A DNA stretch of 64,000 nucleotides from Chromatiales bacterium (GTDB lineage: Bacteria > Pseudomonadota > Gammaproteobacteria > UBA6429 > Thiohalophilaceae): contig JALSSV010000067.1 of NCBI GenBank assembly GCA_026984045.1, positions 62,001 to 126,000 on the forward strand, given 5' to 3'. Position numbers and translations under genes: made by a program. Below the pieces are notes generated by a model. The model searched no databases, was not told the origin of the DNA, and saw nothing but the letters and a program-made list of their open reading frames with translations. Positions 37,362 through 46,607 of this stretch are shown piece after piece (position 1 is the stretch's first letter; the number at the start of each line of letters is the position of its first letter).

Positions 37362-38015
37362 ATGGACTTGCGCATACAGGCCATTCACCTTGCCGCCCTG
37401 GCCTCCGTGCTGGTCCATGCCGGTGCGTTGGTCGAAATCGGTCACCGTGACACGGCGCTGGGAAAACGGCCAGAGAATCCGGTGGTCACCTTCCAGGCCG
37501 TCATCGCCTCCCCCCGAGCCCGACCGCCGGCTCCGCCGCCGGAACCGGCGCAAACACCGCCGGCGCAGAAACCCGTGGTGACGCGCTCACCGGCCCCGCC
37601 TGTCCGGCCAGGGCCCCGCCCTGCGCCGCCACCAGGACCGGTACCGAAACCGGCCAGGCGGGTGCAGGCCACGGTGCCGCCAAGTGTTCCGGCGCCCAGC
37701 CCGCCTGCGGCACCATCCGGGATGGTCTCGGTGGTCACGCTGCAACGGGACTACACCCGGCGGATCCTGCAACGGATCGAACGGCACAAGCGCTATCCGA
37801 CCGCCGCCCGGCGCCGGCGCCTCACCGGCAGCGTCACCCTGTCCCTGCGGATCGCCGCCGACGGTCACATCGAGACCCTCCACTGCCTTTCGGGCACATC
37901 GGTCCTGTGCCGGGCCGCCGAACGGGCCGCCCGTGACGCCGCCCCCTTTCCGCCATTGCCCGCAGGCACCCGGCATCTGGCTTTCGAATACCGGATGCGC
38001 TTCCGCCTGCATTGA
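37362..38015 (+). CDS. tonB: Energy transducer TonB
   Basis: This protein has 217 residues from the ATG at 37362 (MDLRIQAIHLAALASVLVHAG). One N-terminal membrane segment with the His/Ser pattern typical of TonB is followed by a Pro-rich spacer across the periplasm (many PAPP and PKPA units). The C-terminal TonB domain has RDYTRRILQRIERHKRYPTAARRRRLTGSVTLSLRI. The final FEYRMRFRLH fits the family. It probably energises the adjacent copper receptor. No exbB/exbD is in the window. Confidence 0.88.
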   Translation: MDLRIQAIHLAALASVLVHAGALVEIGHRDTALGKRPENPVVTFQAVIASPRARPPAPPPEPAQTPPAQKPVVTRSPAPPVRPGPRPAPPPGPVPKPARRVQATVPPSVPAPSPPAAPSGMVSVVTLQRDYTRRILQRIERHKRYPTAARRRRLTGSVTLSLRIAADGHIETLHCLSGTSVLCRAAERAARDAAPFPPLPAGTRHLAFEYRMRFRLH

Positions 38016-38028
38016 GACAACAGCGCAA

Positions 38029-38063
38029 ACGGAAAGGGCCGGGATGAACCCGGCCCTTTCCGT
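38029..38063. terminator. Bidirectional terminator-like hairpin between tonB and DUF302
   Basis: There is a perfect 15-bp stem, ACGGAAAGGGCCGGG with CCCGGCCCTTTCCGT, and a 5-nt loop. It lies between two convergent genes. The U-tract is short on both sides, so termination efficiency is uncertain. Confidence 0.75.
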
Positions 38064-38084
38064 CTGCAAAAGTCGAAATGCCGT

Positions 38085-38471
38085 TCAGCCGAGCGCGTCA
38101 CACACCCGCTGCAGACGGGCCCGGGCCTCCTTGGCCACCTCGGCCACGCCGGGGTTCTCGGTGAGCTTTTCCATCACGGCCGGGTCGAGGAAGGCGACGG
38201 TGATCCGGCCCTCGGCCTCTTCACGCACCAGCACGTTGCAGGGCAGCAGCAGGCCGATGTCGGCCTCGGCATCGATGGCCTGACTCGCCAGAACCGGATT
38301 GCAGGCGCCCAGGATGAGATAGGGGCGCATGTCCTTGTCGATCTTCTTCTTCATCACGGCCTTGACGTCGATTTCGGTCAGCACGCCGAAGCCTTCAGCC
38401 TTCAGGGCTTCGGTGACCTTCTGCACGGCTTCGTCGTAACTGCAGTCGATGGAGGTACTGAATCCATACAT
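38085..38471 (-). CDS. DUF302 family protein
   Basis: This 128-residue protein starts at 38471. It has the DUF302 pattern: [33 protein letters not shown], then [34 protein letters not shown], and IAFLDP-like VAFLDPAVM. Two conserved cysteines (GACNP and LPCNV) are present. Function is unknown; members are often near sulfur-oxidation or cytochrome genes. It is the third gene after the DUF3365 and cytochrome genes, 43 bp behind the latter. Confidence 0.88.
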   Translation of the reverse strand: MYGFSTSIDCSYDEAVQKVTEALKAEGFGVLTEIDVKAVMKKKIDKDMRPYLILGACNPVLASQAIDAEADIGLLLPCNVLVREEAEGRITVAFLDPAVMEKLTENPGVAEVAKEARARLQRVCDALG

Positions 38472-38514
38472 GATTTTCTTCCTTTGCGGTTGAGGGAAAA
38501 TGTTGTCGATCGAT

Positions 38515-38973
38515 TCAACGGCGCTGACGCCGCTGCCACTCGGCCCGAATCTCCTCCGGCCACAGGGACCGGAGCCAGACGAGGATGGCATCCATCTCCG
38601 CCTCGCTGAGCTTGTCGCCCCAGCCGGGCATGGATCCCCCGAGCTTCACCGTGCCGTCGCGAATGGTCGTCCTGAGCACTTCATGGGAATGATGCCAGGC
38701 GTGACCGGTGCCGTTGAGGGGCGGCGGGGGGAACGTGCCGTCGGGGCGGCGCCGACGCCAGTTCGGATCGCCCTCGGCATTCGGCCCGTGACACTGTGCG
38801 CAGTGTTGCCGGAACAGGCGCCGTCCCGTCTCCGGCGTGAAAGCGCCGCTCGTCTCCGCCACCGGCGTGGAGGCGGACTTCCCTGGATGCGGTGTTCCGG
38901 TTTTCTCGCCGCAGGCGGCCAGGATCAGTACCAGACCGGCGCTGGTCAGCAGGGCTCGCCGTTTTCTGGCCAT
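38515..38973 (-). CDS. Small c-type cytochrome lipoprotein
   Basis: This protein has 152 residues from the ATG at 38973. A lipoprotein signal ends in LVLILAAC (Cys about residue 21). One heme site CAQCHG sits near residue 58 in [20 protein letters not shown], and a distal methionine is probable in [23 protein letters not shown]. It is a monoheme cytochrome c of the cbb3-type/class I group, tethered to a membrane. It starts 10 bp after the DUF3365 stop, so they share a transcript. Confidence 0.88.
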   Translation of the reverse strand: MARKRRALLTSAGLVLILAACGEKTGTPHPGKSASTPVAETSGAFTPETGRRLFRQHCAQCHGPNAEGDPNWRRRRPDGTFPPPPLNGTGHAWHHSHEVLRTTIRDGTVKLGGSMPGWGDKLSEAEMDAILVWLRSLWPEEIRAEWQRRQRR

Positions 38974-38983
38974 GGATTCCTCG

Positions 38984-39562
38984 TCAGTCCAGGGGCTGGA
39001 TGATGGTGAAGGCCCCGCGAATGTCACCCACCTTGAACCCCCGTGCCCTGTCGTGGGGATAGAACTGCTTCAGGGTCTGATCCACGGCCGGGTCCAGCTT
39101 CGCCCCATGGCACCGGAGGCAGATCCGGCCGGTGGGAATGGCCTTCATGTAACGAAACTGCTTCTTGCCATTGACCGCAACAATCTCTGCATGTTCCAGC
39201 TTGCGCACGTCTTCGCCCCGGGCCTTGCGGGCCTCGAAGTCCTGCAGCACGCGTCGCTCCCAGGCATCCGGCGCGTTGTTCGGGTTGCGGACCTTGAGCG
39301 AAGTTCGGCCCACCCGCCAACCGGTCTGCTGCGACATCTCGCCGGCAATCGCCGGGGCCTCGTTCCGGCAGACCTCGATGGCCTTGACCGGGCCGCCGGC
39401 CTTCATGGCCCGCTGCAGCTCGCCCTTGAGCCTGCCCATGAACTGCTTGACGATCTTGCGGCTTTCGAGGATGCGCTGCGACGCTTGATCAGGCGTGCCG
39501 GCCAGGGCGGGGGGAATCAGTCCCAGGGCCAGGCCGGCGATCAGGATTTTGCCGTTTTTCAT
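38984..39562 (-). CDS. DUF3365 (Tll0287-like) heme-binding protein
   Basis: This 192-residue protein has a signal peptide (ILIAGLALGLIPPALAG). The DUF3365 sensor-like fold appears as GGPVKAIEVCRNEAPAIAGEMSQQTGWRVGRTSLKVRNPNNAPDAWE. One heme-binding CLRCHG follows in GRICLRCHGAKLDP. Such proteins are periplasmic, and their roles in redox sensing or electron transfer are not settled. It is the first gene of a three-gene operon with the cytochrome and DUF302 genes, 121 bp downstream of cbbR on the same strand. Confidence 0.88.
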   Translation of the reverse strand: MKNGKILIAGLALGLIPPALAGTPDQASQRILESRKIVKQFMGRLKGELQRAMKAGGPVKAIEVCRNEAPAIAGEMSQQTGWRVGRTSLKVRNPNNAPDAWERRVLQDFEARKARGEDVRKLEHAEIVAVNGKKQFRYMKAIPTGRICLRCHGAKLDPAVDQTLKQFYPHDRARGFKVGDIRGAFTIIQPLD

Positions 39563-39683
39563 GGTGTTTTCTCCCGTGGATTGGCTCGCGAAAGGAACGG
39601 GGACAGTGTGCCGTCCCTTCCGCCGGCCTGCGGTGACCTTGTCACATTCGTGTCGCTCGACATGGGGCGGCGGCGCCCGGAAC

Positions 39684-40604
39684 TCAAGCCCCGTTGGTCG
39701 GCACCGCCGACACGAAGCTGGCGGCTTCGGCGAGCACGAAGCGCTGAAAGGCCTGGGCCACCGGCGACAGCCGTTTGCCCACGCGGTGAACCACATACCA
39801 GTGGCGCAGGATCGGAAAGTGCTCCACGTCCAGCACCACCAGCCGTCCCGCCTCCAGCTCCAGCTCAAGGGTATGGATGGAGACGATGCCCAGCCCCAGC
39901 CCGGCCTCCACCGCCTGCTTGATGGCCTCGTTGGAGGTCATCTGCATGCCGGTGGTCAGGGCCATGCCATGTTCCTCGAAAAAGCGCTCCATGGCGATGA
40001 AGGTACCCGAGCCCGCCTCCCGTACCACGAAGGTCTCCGAGGCCAGGCGCTCGAAGGGAATGGCCGTCTCCCCCGCCAGGGGATGTTCCGGCGGCGCCAC
40101 CACCACCAGCGGATTGTCCATGAAGGCCTCGGCCACCAGGTTCATGCCCGCCGGCGGGCGGCCCATGATCACCAGATCCTTTTCGTTCTCCTCCAGCTGG
40201 CGGACCAGGGTGGCCCGGTTGGTCACGTCGAGGGTGAAGGTGGTGCCGGGATAGCGCCGGGCGAAGGCCGCCAGCAGGCGGGTGGCGAAGGCGTTGGCGG
40301 TGCTGGCCACCGAGATGTCCAGCCGCCCCCGCTGAACCCCCTTGAGCTGCTCCAGAACCTCCTCGGCCTCTTCGAGCTGACCGGCGATGCTGCGGCTGTA
40401 ATGGTACATCTCGTGGCCGGCCTCGGTGAGGAAGATTTTCTTGCCGATCTGTTCGAACAGGGGCAGGCCCACGTTCTCCTCCAGCTGCCGGATCTGCATG
40501 GAGACGGCGGGCTGGCTCAGATGCAGCTCCTGGGCGGCCTGGGTGTAACTCAGGTGCCGGGCCACGGCCTCGAAGACCCGCAACTGGCGGAACGTGACAT
40601 TCAT
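39684..40604 (-). CDS. cbbR: LysR-type regulator of CO2 fixation genes
   Basis: This 306-residue protein has an N-terminal winged helix-turn-helix: TFRQLRVFEAVARHLSYTQAAQELHLSQPAVSMQIRQLEE. The effector domain contains LDISVASTANAFATRLLAAFARRYPG and EAGSGTFIAMERFF. Divergent position to the RuBisCO gene identifies it as CbbR. It activates cbb genes in response to metabolites such as RuBP, PEP or NADPH in studied species. Its start is 11 bp from the 37-bp box at 40615-40651, so it may autoregulate. Confidence 0.95.
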   Translation of the reverse strand: MNVTFRQLRVFEAVARHLSYTQAAQELHLSQPAVSMQIRQLEENVGLPLFEQIGKKIFLTEAGHEMYHYSRSIAGQLEEAEEVLEQLKGVQRGRLDISVASTANAFATRLLAAFARRYPGTTFTLDVTNRATLVRQLEENEKDLVIMGRPPAGMNLVAEAFMDNPLVVVAPPEHPLAGETAIPFERLASETFVVREAGSGTFIAMERFFEEHGMALTTGMQMTSNEAIKQAVEAGLGLGIVSIHTLELELEAGRLVVLDVEHFPILRHWYVVHRVGKRLSPVAQAFQRFVLAEAASFVSAVPTNGA

Positions 40605-40614
40605 AAGGTTTATC

Positions 40615-40651
40615 TTATCATTTCAATCAAAACATTTGAATTTTAATTATG
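40615..40651. promoter_or_regulatory. Candidate CbbR operator upstream of cbbM
   Basis: This AT-rich 37-bp stretch starts TTATCAT and contains TCAA-AACAT-TTGA and TTTTAATTATG. It is identical at 30 of 37 bases to 42531-42567 upstream of cbbQ, with no gaps. The imperfect dyad and location between cbbR and cbbM fit a LysR-type recognition site. No footprint is available. Confidence 0.7.
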
Positions 40652-40786
40652 GATGCATGCCCGTATAGTGCCTGCACTCTTTCGGGGCCAGACCCCAGAC
40701 CGCCGGCATCCGTCGTTCGAGACCGTCCGTTCCCGTGCCACGGCCCCATCCCGGCTTATCGCAGATCCAAACAGAGGAGAGATCCC

Positions 40787-42172
40787 ATGGCTATGGACCA
40801 ATCCAGTCGTTACGCCGACCTCAGCCTGAAGGAAGAAGACCTGATCGCAGGCGGCAAGCACATCCTGTGCGCCTACAAGATGAAGCCCAAGGCCGGTCAC
40901 GGCTACCTGGAAGCCGCGGCCCACTTCGCTGCCGAGTCCTCCACCGGCACCAACGTGGAAGTGTCCACCACCGACGAATTCACCAAGGGCGTGGACGCCC
41001 TCGTCTATCACATCGACGAGGCCAACGAAGACATGCGCATCGCCTTCCCGATCGAACTGTTCGATCGCAACGTGATCGACGGCCGCATGATGCTGGTTTC
41101 GTTCCTGACCCTGACCATCGGCAACAACCAGGGCATGGGCGACATCGAGCACGCCAAGATGATCGACTTCTACATGCCCAAGCGCGCCATCGAGCTGTTC
41201 GACGGCCCGGCCAAGGACATCTCCGATCTGTGGCGCATTCTCGGCCGCCCCATCAAGGACGGCGGTTACATCGCCGGTACCATCATCAAGCCCAAGCTGG
41301 GCCTGCGCCCCGAGCCCTTCGCCGAGGCGGCCTACCAGTTCTGGCTGGGTGGCGATTTCATCAAGAACGACGAGCCCCAGGGCAACCAGGTCTTCGCCCC
41401 CCTGAAGAAGGTGATCCCGCTGGTGGCCGATGCCATGAAGCGGGCCCAGGACGAAACCGGACAGGCCAAGCTGTTCTCGGCCAACATCACCGCCGACGAT
41501 CACGACGAGATGATCGCCCGCGGCGAATACATCCTGGAAACCTTCGGCGAATTCGCCGACCACGTGGCCTTCCTGGTGGACGGCTTCGTTGGCGGCCCCG
41601 GCATGATCACCACCGCCCGCCGCTGGTTCCCCAACCAGTACCTGCATTACCATCGTGCCGGCCACGGCATGATCACCTCGCCGAGCGCCAAGCGCGGCTA
41701 CACCGCCTATGTGCTGGCCAAGATGTCCCGCCTGCAGGGCGCCTCGGGCATCCACGTGGGCACCATGGGCTATGGCAAGATGGAAGGCGACAAGGACGAC
41801 CGTGCCATCGCCTACATCATCGAGCGTGACGAATACCAGGGCCCCGTGTACAACCAGAAGTGGTACGGCATGAAGCCCACCACGCCGATCATCTCCGGTG
41901 GCATGAACGCCCTGCGCCTGCCCGGCTTCTTCGAGAACCTGGGTCATGCCAACGTGATCAACACCGCTGGCGGCGGTTCCTACGGCCACATCGACAGCCC
42001 GGCGGCCGGCGCCATCTCCCTGCGCCAGGCCTACGAATGCTGGAAGGCCGGTGCCGATCCCATCGAGTGGGCCAAGGAGCACAAGGAATTCGCCCGGGCC
42101 TTCGAGTCCTTCCCGCACGATGCCGACGCCCTCTACCCGGGCTGGCGCGAGAAGCTGGGCGTGCACAAGTAG
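40787..42172 (+). CDS. cbbM: Form II ribulose-1,5-bisphosphate carboxylase/oxygenase
   Basis: This protein has 461 residues from the ATG at 40787, behind GAGGAGAG. Form II features are clear: [11 protein letters not shown] (K168), the carbamylated lysine in [13 protein letters not shown] (K193, with D195 and E196 for Mg), HRAGHGM and loop 6 [11 protein letters not shown] (K331). It carboxylates RuBP to two 3-phosphoglycerates. No small subunit is needed. A strong terminator follows at 42195. Activation should depend on CbbQ/CbbO encoded downstream. Confidence 0.98.
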   Translation: MAMDQSSRYADLSLKEEDLIAGGKHILCAYKMKPKAGHGYLEAAAHFAAESSTGTNVEVSTTDEFTKGVDALVYHIDEANEDMRIAFPIELFDRNVIDGRMMLVSFLTLTIGNNQGMGDIEHAKMIDFYMPKRAIELFDGPAKDISDLWRILGRPIKDGGYIAGTIIKPKLGLRPEPFAEAAYQFWLGGDFIKNDEPQGNQVFAPLKKVIPLVADAMKRAQDETGQAKLFSANITADDHDEMIARGEYILETFGEFADHVAFLVDGFVGGPGMITTARRWFPNQYLHYHRAGHGMITSPSAKRGYTAYVLAKMSRLQGASGIHVGTMGYGKMEGDKDDRAIAYIIERDEYQGPVYNQKWYGMKPTTPIISGGMNALRLPGFFENLGHANVINTAGGGSYGHIDSPAAGAISLRQAYECWKAGADPIEWAKEHKEFARAFESFPHDADALYPGWREKLGVHK

Positions 42173-42194
42173 GATCGCGTTTACCCGCGGCCGA

Positions 42195-42226
42195 AAAGCC
42201 CCCGTCACGCCAGTGACGGGGGCTTT
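42195..42226. terminator. Bidirectional terminator after cbbM
   Basis: The stem AAAGCCCCCGTCAC / GTGACGGGGGCTTT has a GCCA loop, with T5 on the plus strand and T4 on the minus. It separates cbbM from the converging 63-residue gene and means cbbQO needs its own promoter. Confidence 0.92.
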
Positions 42227-42238
42227 TTCATGCCCGCC

Positions 42239-42430
42239 TCATTCGTTGACCAGGCCTTCCTTGCTCTCCTCCAGCCAGGCGGTGAGCCACTGATCGAGTT
42301 CCTCCACCTGCTGCATCGGCAGCTCGATGCGGTTCACATTGCCCTGCGCATCGGTCTGCTGCAGGAATACCCGGTTTTTGTCCACTTCGCCGATTTCGAG
42401 GGGGCGCTCCCCCTGGATGATGCCAGACAT
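42239..42430 (-). CDS. Small acidic protein (63 aa) between cbbM and cbbQ
   Basis: The ATG at 42430 has GGAGGAAAG 6 bp upstream. The 63 residues read MSGIIQGERPLEIGEVDKNR and continue with a glutamine-rich QQTDAQGN segment and an acidic end (LDQWLTAWLEESKEG). There are no cysteines or membrane segments. It faces cbbM across the shared terminator and lies between cbbM and the cbbQ promoter box, which suggests a role in RuBisCO function or regulation, but no family is recognised. Confidence 0.7.
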   Translation of the reverse strand: MSGIIQGERPLEIGEVDKNRVFLQQTDAQGNVNRIELPMQQVEELDQWLTAWLEESKEGLVNE

Positions 42431-42530
42431 GGTGCTTTCCTCCTGACAGGCTGTTGTCATCCCTGAGATGGGGGCCAGGGCGGAAATTGCCATCCCCCCC
42501 GGTATATGAATCACGATCATAAGTTATTCA

Positions 42531-42567
42531 TTATCATAACAATCAAGATAATTGAGTTTTACTTATG
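42531..42567. promoter_or_regulatory. Candidate CbbR operator upstream of cbbQ
   Basis: It contains TTATCAT, then TCAA-GATAA-TTGA and TTTTACTTATG, gaplessly aligned to the box before cbbM (30 of 37 identical). It lies 55 bp before the cbbQ start. It makes cbbM and cbbQO likely co-regulated but separately transcribed. Confidence 0.68.
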
Positions 42568-42622
42568 GGATAATCCGCGTATCCTCGCCCCATTCATCAA
42601 CCCCCCTTTCGAGGATGCCGTC

Positions 42623-43432
42623 ATGGCCAACGACACCGATGCCTACCGGATCCGGCAGGAACCGTTCTATCAGCCCCAGCACAACGAGATCGCCCTGTAC
42701 GAGGCGGCCTATGCGGCCCGCCTGCCGGTGATGATCAAGGGCCCCACCGGCTGCGGGAAGTCCCGCTTCGTGGAATACATGGCCTGGAAGCTGGACCGGC
42801 CCCTCATCACCGTGGCCTGCAACGAGGACATGACCGCCTCGGATCTGGTCGGCCGCTTCCTGCTCGACAGCGAGGGCACCCGCTGGGTGGATGGCCCGCT
42901 GACCACCGCCGCCCGGATCGGCGCCATCTGCTACCTGGACGAAGTGGTGGAAGCCCGCCAGGACACCACCGTGGTCATCCACCCCCTCACCGACCACCGC
43001 CGCACCCTGCCGCTGGACAAGAAGGGCGAGGTGGTCGAGGCCCATCCCGACTTCCAGCTGGTGATCTCCTACAACCCCGGCTACCAGAGCCTGATGAAGG
43101 ATCTCAAGCAGTCCACCAAGCAGCGCTTCTCGGGGCTGGACTTCGACTACCCGGAAGCCGACGTGGAGAGCGAGATCGTCAGCAAGGAGACCGGGATCGG
43201 CGGCGACACCGCCGCGAAACTGGTGCAGATCGCCCACACCGCCCGCAATCTCAAGGGCCACGGTCTCGACGAGGGGATCTCCACCCGCCTGCTGGTGTAC
43301 GCCGCTTCCCTGATCAACCACGGCATCGCCCCGCGGGATGCCTGCCGCATGGCCCTGGTGCGGCCCATCACCGACGACACCGACATCCGCGACACCCTGT
43401 TCCACGCCATCGACGCGGTGTTCGGCGAATGA
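42623..43432 (+). CDS. cbbQ: RuBisCO activase AAA+ subunit CbbQ
   Basis: This protein has 269 residues from the ATG at 42623 (MANDTDAYRI); a longer frame from 42506 runs through the promoter box and is unlikely. It is a MoxR-type AAA+ ATPase with Walker A MIKGPTGCGKSRFVEYMAW, Walker B AICYLDEVVEAR and sensor 1 LVISYNPGYQ. CbbQ hexamers together with CbbO remove inhibitory sugar phosphates from form II RuBisCO. cbbO follows after 55 bp. Confidence 0.95.
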   Translation: MANDTDAYRIRQEPFYQPQHNEIALYEAAYAARLPVMIKGPTGCGKSRFVEYMAWKLDRPLITVACNEDMTASDLVGRFLLDSEGTRWVDGPLTTAARIGAICYLDEVVEARQDTTVVIHPLTDHRRTLPLDKKGEVVEAHPDFQLVISYNPGYQSLMKDLKQSTKQRFSGLDFDYPEADVESEIVSKETGIGGDTAAKLVQIAHTARNLKGHGLDEGISTRLLVYAASLINHGIAPRDACRMALVRPITDDTDIRDTLFHAIDAVFGE

Positions 43433-43487
43433 CGGAAGCCGCATCGCTCCCACACACGAGAGCCTTTGCGTTGACACCTCTTGCCCC

Positions 43488-45737
43488 ATGAACGAAAGCG
43501 AACTCCAGGCCTGGCGCGAGCGGCTCACCTGCAATCATCCGCAGGTGGACGACGTGTTCGCCGACTGCCTCGCCGCCGCCCTGGAACGGCTCGATGCCGA
43601 CGGCGTGGCCGCCTGGCTGGAAGGCGCCTCGCTGATCTGCCTGACCGGCCGGGGCGCCGAACCGGTACTGGTCTATCTGGAGGAGACCGCGGAGATCGCC
43701 GAGCACCTGGGCACCGCGGCGCTGGATCGCATCGCCCGGGCCACCTTCAACATGGCTCGCACGCCCAACGCCAGGGCCCTGGTGCCCTTCCTGCAGTCGC
43801 TGCCGGAAGCGGCCCGCCGCCTCGGCAGCCTCGACTCCCTGGAGCACTACATCGCGCTGGTGATGGATCTGCTGGAGCGCACCACCGTCTCCATCCACGG
43901 CCATCATGCCACCCTGCCCAGCCCGGCCCTGCCGGACTTCCTCGAACGGGCCCCCCACCTGCTCAACCAGCTCTCGCTGGAGGGCCTGAAGAACTGGGTC
44001 GAATACGGCATCCGCAACTATGCCAATCACCCCGACCGTCAGCGGGACTACTTCTCCCTGCAGTCGGCGGACAGCCGCGCCGTGCTGCAGCGGGAACGCC
44101 ACGGCGTGCTGTTCGCCGACAATGAACGCAGGCTGGCGCTGTATCTGCGCAGCCTGTGGAACGATCACGATCATTTCGTACCCTACTCCACCGCCTTCGA
44201 CGAACTGCGCAAGCCCATGCCCTACTATGACCGGCTGGGGATCCGCGTGCCCGACGTGTACGACGACACCGAGGCGGTCAGCGGCCTGGATCGCTACCGC
44301 GCCCTGCTCGCCCACATCGCCGCCCACCGGCACTGGAGCGAGGCCATCATCGCCGACAACTACAGCCCCTTCCAGCGCGTGGCCATCGAGGTCTTCGAGG
44401 ACTCGCGGGTGGAACACCTGGCCATGCGCCGCTATCCCGGCCTGCGGCGGATCTTCCAGGCCCTGCATCCGGTGCCGGTGGAAGACGCCTGCGATCCGCA
44501 GATCGAATCCTGCATCCGCCACCGCCTGGCCATGCTCTCACGGGCCATCCTCGATCCGGATCACGGCTATCGCAACGAACACATCCGCGAATTCGCCGAA
44601 CGCTTCCATGCGGCGCTGGCCCGGGGCGAATCCTCCACCGCCGAGATGGCCGAGCTGGCCATCCATTTCATCGCCCGCACCCGCCAGCCCAGCGATCTGC
44701 AGGCCAACGTCCGCTTCGAGGACACGGAAGTGGAATACCGGGACGACAACCGGCACCTGTGGAAATTCATTGAGGAAGGCGACGAGGAAGAAGCCTTCGA
44801 GGAACAGCGCAAGCTCGAACCCGACGAGGAAGAGCACCCCGGCCTGCCGCCGCGCCATTATCCCGAGTGGGATTATCAGACCCGGACCTACCGCCCCGAC
44901 TGGGTGAGCCTCTACGAGGCCCTGCACCCGAGCGGCGATCCGGCCGTGATCGACGCCGTCCTGCGCAAGCACGCCGCCCTGGCCAAGCGCCTCAAGCGCC
45001 TGCTCGACCTGCTCAAGCCCCAGGAAGTGGAGCGGATCCGCTACCAGGAGGAGGGCACCGAGCTCGATCTGGACGTGGCCATCCGCTCGCTCATCGACTA
45101 CCGCAGCGGGCACACGCCCGATCCGCGCATCAACATGCGCTACCGGCATGCCGGGCGCAACCTCGCCGTGACCCTGCTGCTGGATCTCTCCGCCTCCCTC
45201 AACGAAGTGCCTCAAGGCTGCGATCAGACCATCCTGCAACTCAGCCAGGAGGCCGTCACCCTGCTGGCCTGGTCCATCGAACAGCTTGGCGATCCCTTCG
45301 CCGTCGGCGGCTTCCATTCGGACACCCGCCACAACGTGCGCTACTTCCACTTCAAGGGTTTCACCGAGCACTGGGGCGACGAGGTGAAGGCCCGCCTGGC
45401 CGCCATGGACGCCGGCTATTCCACCCGCATGGGCGCCGCCATGCGCCACGCCGGCCACTACCTGAAGAACCAGAAGGCCGACAAAAAGCTGCTCCTCCTC
45501 CTCACCGACGGAGAGCCTTCCGACATCGACGTGCACGACGAACGCCTGCTCATCGAAGACGCCCGCAAGGCGGTGCTGGAGCTGGACGGGGACGGGATCT
45601 TCACCTGGTGCATCAGCCTCGACACCAAGGCCGACGACTACATCGGCGACATCTTCGGCCAGCAATACACGGTGATCGACCACGTGGAACGGCTGCCCGA
45701 GAAACTGCCCCTGCTGTTCGCCGCCCTCACCTCCTGA
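43488..45737 (+). CDS. cbbO: RuBisCO activase adaptor CbbO (VWA domain protein)
   Basis: This protein has 749 residues from the ATG at 43488 (MNESELQAWRERL). The long N-terminal helical region has an acidic insert around residues 420-450 (many Glu). The C-terminal von Willebrand factor A domain starts near residue 555 with the metal-ion site in TLLLDLSASLNEV (DxSxS) and later LLLLTDGEPSDIDVHD. CbbO binds the CbbQ hexamer and docks on RuBisCO through the VWA domain. The acidic insert looks disordered and could aid docking. Confidence 0.94.
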   Translation: MNESELQAWRERLTCNHPQVDDVFADCLAAALERLDADGVAAWLEGASLICLTGRGAEPVLVYLEETAEIAEHLGTAALDRIARATFNMARTPNARALVPFLQSLPEAARRLGSLDSLEHYIALVMDLLERTTVSIHGHHATLPSPALPDFLERAPHLLNQLSLEGLKNWVEYGIRNYANHPDRQRDYFSLQSADSRAVLQRERHGVLFADNERRLALYLRSLWNDHDHFVPYSTAFDELRKPMPYYDRLGIRVPDVYDDTEAVSGLDRYRALLAHIAAHRHWSEAIIADNYSPFQRVAIEVFEDSRVEHLAMRRYPGLRRIFQALHPVPVEDACDPQIESCIRHRLAMLSRAILDPDHGYRNEHIREFAERFHAALARGESSTAEMAELAIHFIARTRQPSDLQANVRFEDTEVEYRDDNRHLWKFIEEGDEEEAFEEQRKLEPDEEEHPGLPPRHYPEWDYQTRTYRPDWVSLYEALHPSGDPAVIDAVLRKHAALAKRLKRLLDLLKPQEVERIRYQEEGTELDLDVAIRSLIDYRSGHTPDPRINMRYRHAGRNLAVTLLLDLSASLNEVPQGCDQTILQLSQEAVTLLAWSIEQLGDPFAVGGFHSDTRHNVRYFHFKGFTEHWGDEVKARLAAMDAGYSTRMGAAMRHAGHYLKNQKADKKLLLLLTDGEPSDIDVHDERLLIEDARKAVLELDGDGIFTWCISLDTKADDYIGDIFGQQYTVIDHVERLPEKLPLLFAALTS

Positions 45738-45749
45738 AACCGTGCCGGT

Positions 45750-46466
45750 TCATCGGCAACCCGTACGCTGTGGCGGCAGCATGGCCAGGGCGTCCGCAGC
45801 CCGGGCAAAGCCATTGCGGCTGGAGGCGGTGAACCAGCGTCGGGCCTGGCAATAGTCGGGCGAGGCCGGTTCGCTGGCATAGAGGGTGGCGAGATTGTAC
45901 TGGGCGGCGGCATCGCCGTGGCGGGCGGCCTGCAACCACCAGTAGCGGGCCCGCTGGCGATCGGGGCGCACCCCGTTGCGGCCCAGTGCATAGACCAGAC
46001 CGAGGTTGTACTGGGAATCCACATTGCCCTGGCGGGCGGCCTTGCGCCACCAGTAGAGGGCCTGTGCCATGTCCACCGGCACGCCCTCCCCGTTCATCAG
46101 CGCCAGTCCCAGATTGTGCTGCGCGTCGCTGTGGCCCAGTCGCGCCGCCCGGCGATACCAGAACAGGGCCGCCACGCCGCCGGGCGCGCGGCGCTCGTAG
46201 AGCAGGGCGAGATGGTAGGCGGCATCGGCATTCCCGGCCCGGGCCGCGGGCAGCCACAGCCGCTCGGCGATCTCCAGATCGCCGATCTCGAAGGCCGCCA
46301 GCCCCTGCCGGAAGGCATGCCGGGCCGCATTCACCCGCTGGCCGACCTGCGTCAGGCTCGTGGCCGCTTTCAGTGGACCCGCCCCCAGCACCGCCGCCGG
46401 CACGGCGACAGGCAGGCCGAGGAACAACCCGAAAAGTCCCGCCCGGCGGGTGATTTGGCGCAACAT
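45750..46466 (-). CDS. Sel1-like repeat protein, secreted
   Basis: This 238-residue protein has an N-terminal signal peptide (GLFLGLPVAVPAAVLGAG) and then five or six Sel1 repeats of about 36 residues, for example ADAAYHLALLYERRAPGG, DAQHNLGLALMNGEGVPVD and DSQYNLGLVYALGRNGVRPD. Such alpha/alpha repeats bind protein partners in the periplasm. The gene converges with cbbO 12 bp away and has no recognised functional neighbour. Confidence 0.87.
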   Translation of the reverse strand: MLRQITRRAGLFGLFLGLPVAVPAAVLGAGPLKAATSLTQVGQRVNAARHAFRQGLAAFEIGDLEIAERLWLPAARAGNADAAYHLALLYERRAPGGVAALFWYRRAARLGHSDAQHNLGLALMNGEGVPVDMAQALYWWRKAARQGNVDSQYNLGLVYALGRNGVRPDRQRARYWWLQAARHGDAAAQYNLATLYASEPASPDYCQARRWFTASSRNGFARAADALAMLPPQRTGCR

Positions 46467-46607
46467 GACGATGACCCCGCATTGTTGAGGGTTCCATCGT
46501 CTTAGCGGACCGGCGGGGGGCGAACTTTAGCCCGGCGCAGGGGACATTCGCGCAACGACGCACCACAGGCCGCGAGGCGCTGCCGCGCGAGCGCGCCCGA
46601 CCCTGCC

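Noticed and set aside
42506-42622. A 39-codon N-terminal extension of CbbQ
   Set aside because: It translates the AT-rich promoter box, is not family-like, and a better ATG with GAGGA upstream is at 42623.
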